Shown here: one piece after another, positions 7,230 through 9,699 of the stretch | Position numbering within the stretch: position 1 is the stretch's first letter | Layout of the letters: each line of letters opens with the position of its first letter | From: an uncultured Hyphomicrobiales bacterium | GTDB lineage: Bacteria > Pseudomonadota > Alphaproteobacteria > Rhizobiales > Rhizobiaceae | Direction: 5' to 3' | Assembly (NCBI GenBank): GCA_943914405.1 | Contig: CALUBX010000185.1 | Coordinates: forward strand, 1 to 9,699 | DNA: 9,699 nt | Notes under the pieces: model-generated | What the model was told of the DNA's origin: nothing | The model's input: only the letters and a program-made list of their open reading frames with translations | The model's database searches: none | Made by a program: the position numbers and the translations under genes

Positions 7230-7252
7230 CCGCCTTCCAAGGGGGAAGGCGG
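7230..7252. repeat. 9-bp inverted repeat between alr and parD
   Basis: CCGCCTTCC (7230-7238) and GGAAGGCGG (7244-7252) form a perfect 9-bp stem with a 5-nt loop, 8 bases beyond the alr stop. No T-run follows on the alr strand, so it is not a textbook intrinsic terminator. It may still end or stabilise alr transcripts, or act as an operator dyad for the ParD/ParE complex, since it lies about 40 bases before parD. Confidence 0.6.
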
Positions 7253-7260
7253 ATGCGGGA

Positions 7261-8427
7261 TCAGTCGTCAGGATAGATATACTGCCGCTCGTAGCGCAGA
7301 CCGAGGCCTGTCAGGAGCTCGTAGCCGATCGAGCCGCCGGCCCGGGCCACCTCGTCGAGCGGGATGTTGGGCCCAAAAAGCTCGACATAGTCTCCTGCTC
7401 GGATCTCGGTGGCGGGAATGTCGGTGACGTCGAAGATCGTCAGGTCCATCGTCACGCGGCCGACGACGGGGACCCGCCGTCCGGCTACGTAGCCATGTGC
7501 TCCCTGGGGAACGGCCTGCCGCAGCGGCACGCCGGTACCCGACACAGACCGCAGATAGCCGTCCGCATAGCCGGCAGAAACGATCGCAAGCCGGCTGTCG
7601 CGGGTCAGCTGATAGGTGCCGCCATAGCTGACGGTCCCGCCTTTCTTCGCATCGCGGATTTGGATGATCCGCGCCTCGGCCTTGGCGACCGGCCGCATCG
7701 GGTTCGGCTGATCGTTGACCGCCTCGCCGCCATAAACGGCGATGCCGGGGCGGGTGAGGTCGAAATGATAATCCGGTCCGAGAAAGGTGCCGGCCGACGC
7801 CGCCAGGCTGAGCTCAATCCCGTCGAAGGCGGCCGCCACCTTTCGGAAGGCTTCCAACTGCCGGCGGTTGAGATCTGAGGAGGGCGTGTCGCCGCTGTGG
7901 AGATGCGACAGCACCAGGACTGGCGAGAAGCTTGCCGGCCGCGATACGTCGTCGGCGAAGGCGATCGCCTCCTCGAGCGGCAGGCCGAGCCGGTTGAAGC
8001 CGGTGTCGACCTGCAGCGCGCAAGGGTGGTCGCCGTGTTCGGCCGTGACGGACAGCCAGAAGGCAAGCTGTTCTTCCGAGGCCAGCACGGGCACGAGGCC
8101 GTGTTCGTAGAAGCTCGCTTCCTGTCCGGGCCAGATGCCGGAGAGGACATAGATGCGGGCATCCGGGGCAAAGAAGCGCAGGGTGATCCCTTCCTGCATG
8201 ACCGCGACGAAGAAGTCGCGTGCGCCGGCTTCGTAGAGCGCCGTTCCGCAGTCTTCGATCCCGAGGCCATAGCCGTCCGCCTTTACGACGGCCGCTGCGC
8301 GAGCGGGCGCCGACCGGCGCGCCATTTCCTGCCAGTTTTCGACCAGGGCGCCGAGATCGATCGTCAGCCGCAGCGGGGCAATGTCGAATTCGTCTGAGGC
8401 GGCAAGAATATCGTCAGGAAATGTCAT
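7261..8427 (-). CDS. alr: Alanine racemase (PLP-dependent)
   Basis: Alanine racemase interconverts L- and D-alanine in the cytoplasm, supplying D-Ala for peptidoglycan. The 388-residue protein shows the PLP-binding lysine in AVVKADGYGLG (Lys49), the substrate-side NRLG (145-148), the SHLHSGD segment (174-180), LTRPGIAVYGG (224-234), the second catalytic base in the SYGGTY motif (Tyr268), and GRVTMDL (323-329). Length and domain order (N-terminal TIM barrel, C-terminal beta domain) fit the family. The ATG at 8427 is the natural start, although no good ribosome site precedes it and I find no convincing promoter in the 131 bases up to the divergent araC. I recall dnaB directly upstream of alr in other rhizobia; here an unrelated regulator occupies that side. 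Confidence 0.97.
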   Translation of the reverse strand: MTFPDDILAASDEFDIAPLRLTIDLGALVENWQEMARRSAPARAAAVVKADGYGLGIEDCGTALYEAGARDFFVAVMQEGITLRFFAPDARIYVLSGIWPGQEASFYEHGLVPVLASEEQLAFWLSVTAEHGDHPCALQVDTGFNRLGLPLEEAIAFADDVSRPASFSPVLVLSHLHSGDTPSSDLNRRQLEAFRKVAAAFDGIELSLAASAGTFLGPDYHFDLTRPGIAVYGGEAVNDQPNPMRPVAKAEARIIQIRDAKKGGTVSYGGTYQLTRDSRLAIVSAGYADGYLRSVSGTGVPLRQAVPQGAHGYVAGRRVPVVGRVTMDLTIFDVTDIPATEIRAGDYVELFGPNIPLDEVARAGGSIGYELLTGLGLRYERQYIYPDD

Positions 8428-8511
8428 GAAAAAGAGAGTCCGCTTTGATCACGCTGCCGTTGTCGCCATACAGAAGATGTCTCCAGGTAGGAGAGGGCTG
8501 GCCGTAACCTA

Positions 8512-8549
8512 TCACTTTTGTTCAAGACGGTAAGGACGCAAGAGGCTAA
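8512..8549 (+). promoter_or_regulatory. Copy 1 of a repeated element upstream of the AraC-family gene (likely operator/promoter)
   Basis: The segment 8512-8529 reads TCACTTTTGTTCAAGACG and is followed at 8544-8549 by GGCTAA. The same arrangement recurs upstream of azlC with 17 of 18 identical bases and an identical GGCTAA, shifted by one base. TTCAAG (8521-8526) and GCTAAA (8545-8550) are 18 bases apart, so the element may combine a regulator site with the -35/-10 region. It ends 9 bases before the araC ATG, where no proper ribosome site is seen. The most economical reading is the binding site of the adjacent AraC-type regulator. Confidence 0.6.
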
Positions 8550-8558
8550 ACTTCCGTC

Positions 8559-9419
8559 ATGCACAATGTTTCTCAGCAGCAGGCGGCAGAGGCGACGCCC
8601 GTCTCCGGAACGGAAACGACCCGGTTCTGGCGCGACAGACGGTTCCGCAATATGGAATGTCTGACCGCCAATTTCATTACGCATGAATTCTCCCCTCATT
8701 CGCACGATACGTTCTCGATCGGCGCCATCGAGCTTGGCTGCCAGGTGGCAATGATCCGGGGTGCGCGCGAGCATACGGGTCCCGGTGCGCTTTATTTGAT
8801 CAATCCCGGCGAGGTGCATGACGGTCAGCCCGGTGCGCCCGGAGGCTATCGCTACCGGATGATCTACCCTGATATGGCCTTGCTGACCGAGATCCTGGAG
8901 GAGATGACGGGGCGTCCCTTTGCTGGCACACCGAGCTTCGGCCGGCAATTGCTCACTGATCCACCGCTGGCAATGGCGTTCAACAAGGCGCACCGTGCAA
9001 TTGAGGAGAAGGCTCCGACGCTGGAAGGGGAGGAGAGCATGTATAGCCTTCTCGCCATGATGTTCGCCCGGCACGGCAGCAGCATCATCCGCATGCCGGA
9101 CCGGCGGGAGCCGATGGCAATGCGCCGTGTCCGCGACTACATCGGCAGTCACTTCGACGAGGAGATCGGGCTGGAAGCGCTCGCCCGCGTGGCGGGCCTC
9201 AGCCGGGCGCACATGATCCGGGCCTTCCGAAAGCACTACTACATCACGCCGCACGCCTACCAGACCGATCTGCGCGTGCGCCATGCGCGGCATCTTCTGC
9301 GTCGCGGCGCCAGCCCTTCCGAAACCGCCATGGCATGCGGCTTTGCCGACCAGGCGCATCTGACGCGGCATTTCAAGGCGAGGACCGGCTTGACCCCCGC
9401 CGTCTTTCGAGCCGGCTGA
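8559..9419 (+). CDS. AraC-family transcriptional regulator with cupin sensor domain
   Basis: This 286-residue regulator has an N-terminal cupin-type ligand domain, with FSPHSHDTFSIGAIELG (44-60; His47, His49) and NPGEVHDG (82-89), and a C-terminal double helix-turn-helix: first HTH about 205-235 (LEALARVAGLSRAHMIRAF) and second about 252-280 (SETAMACGFADQAHLTRHF then TGLTP). AraC proteins of this type usually activate a neighbouring transport gene on binding a small molecule. Here the next gene, 71 bases downstream on the same strand, is azlC, so a branched-chain or related amino acid signal is a reasonable inference. The duplicated element before both genes supports autoregulation plus control of azlC. 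The ATG at 8559 lacks a clear ribosome site; the first 20 or so residues are low in family features, so a slightly later start is possible. Confidence 0.93.
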   Translation: MHNVSQQQAAEATPVSGTETTRFWRDRRFRNMECLTANFITHEFSPHSHDTFSIGAIELGCQVAMIRGAREHTGPGALYLINPGEVHDGQPGAPGGYRYRMIYPDMALLTEILEEMTGRPFAGTPSFGRQLLTDPPLAMAFNKAHRAIEEKAPTLEGEESMYSLLAMMFARHGSSIIRMPDRREPMAMRRVRDYIGSHFDEEIGLEALARVAGLSRAHMIRAFRKHYYITPHAYQTDLRVRHARHLLRRGASPSETAMACGFADQAHLTRHFKARTGLTPAVFRAG

Positions 9420-9424
9420 GCCCG

Positions 9425-9463
9425 TCACTTTCGTTCAAGACGATCAAGCGCCTCTGCGGCTAA
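9425..9463 (+). promoter_or_regulatory. Copy 2 of the repeated element, upstream of azlC (likely operator/promoter)
   Basis: The segment 9425-9442 reads TCACTTTCGTTCAAGACG, followed at 9458-9463 by GGCTAA; it matches copy 1 upstream of araC in 17 of 18 positions plus the GGCTAA. TTCAAG (9434-9439) and GCTAAT (9459-9464) could serve as a weak -35 and a -10 with 19-bp spacing, giving a transcript start about 20 bases before the azlC ATG. It suggests azlC has its own regulated promoter and is not only read through from araC. Confidence 0.6.
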
Positions 9464-9490
9464 TCCTCCACGCGGTAAATGGAGAGCCCG

Positions 9491-9699
9491 ATGCAGACGA
9501 CACATCCGACGAAAAGAGCCGGCGACGACATCGTCGCGGGACTGAAGACCATCCTGCCGATGCTGGTTGCCGTGGCACCCATCGGGCTGGTCTTCGGCGC
9601 GGTGGCGGTGGGGAAGGGGCTTTCGCCGTTGGAGGCCGTAGCGATGAGCGCGCTGGTCTTTGCCGGCGGCTCGCAACTCGTGGCCATGGACCTGTGGAC
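9491..9699 (+). CDS. azlC: AzlC-family branched-chain amino acid exporter subunit, N-terminal part (cut by window edge)
   Basis: AzlC is the large membrane subunit of the two-part AzlCD exporter for branched-chain amino acids and analogues. Only the first 69 codons are inside the window and the frame is open at the edge. Seen: a short charged N-terminus (MQTTHPTKRAGDD), a first hydrophobic segment LPMLVAVAPIGLVFGAVAVG typical of AzlC, and the FAGGSQLVAMDLW motif that marks the family. GGAGAG (9481-9486) just upstream supports the ATG at 9491; an in-frame ATG at 9479 overlaps that ribosome site and is less likely. A small azlD gene should follow beyond the edge. The repeated element at 9425-9463 suggests control by the AraC-type regulator. 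Confidence 0.9.
   Translation, partial: MQTTHPTKRAGDDIVAGLKTILPMLVAVAPIGLVFGAVAVGKGLSPLEAVAMSALVFAGGSQLVAMDLW

Noticed and set aside
8424..9428. 334-codon open frame on the minus strand opposite the AraC-family gene
   Set aside because: The plus-strand frame has full cupin and double HTH features, so this is its shadow. It would also overlap the alr start.

Overview
The window looks like chromosomal DNA from an alphaproteobacterium of the Rhizobiaceae (Rhizobium, Agrobacterium, Ensifer or a close relative). The evidence is the high G+C content, the alphaproteobacterial character of the proteins, and the gene order alr–radA–cvpA–purF–SDR, which I recall as a conserved rhizobial block. No species can be named from the sequence alone.

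Layout. From the left edge to about 8.43 kb, ten genes all read leftwards on the minus strand. In transcription order from the right they are: alr (alanine racemase), a parD/parE-type toxin–antitoxin pair, radA (recombination and repair ATPase), cvpA (inner-membrane protein), purF (first step of purine synthesis), a small HNH nuclease-like protein, a short-chain dehydrogenase/reductase, a DedA-family membrane protein, and cysS (cysteinyl-tRNA synthetase, only its first 246 codons). At the right end two genes read rightwards: an AraC-family regulator and the start of an azlC-type branched-chain amino acid exporter gene. The longest stretch without a gene is about 210 bases, between the DedA gene and cysS. 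It carries a good sigma70-like promoter for cysS and a long hairpin-bearing leader. I see no tRNA, rRNA, insertion sequence, phage gene or CRISPR array.

How the genes fit together. Most of the window is housekeeping: cell-wall precursor supply (alr), DNA repair (radA), purine synthesis (purF with cvpA) and translation (cysS). Two parts look like accessory DNA. The first is the parDE pair, which sits between alr and radA, is visibly richer in A/T, and ends 9 nt before the radA start. Its toxin reading frame has no ATG, GTG or TTG near its beginning. The best-placed start is ATT, sharing one base with the antitoxin stop codon. The second is the araC–azlC unit next to alr. A near-identical sequence element (17 of 18 bases, then a shared GGCTAA) lies upstream of both araC and azlC. 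It is a good candidate for the regulator's own binding site and predicts that the regulator controls both itself and the exporter.

No wholly new multi-gene system is evident. The most useful leads are the duplicated araC/azlC element, the unusual toxin start, and the insertion of a toxin–antitoxin pair inside a housekeeping gene run.
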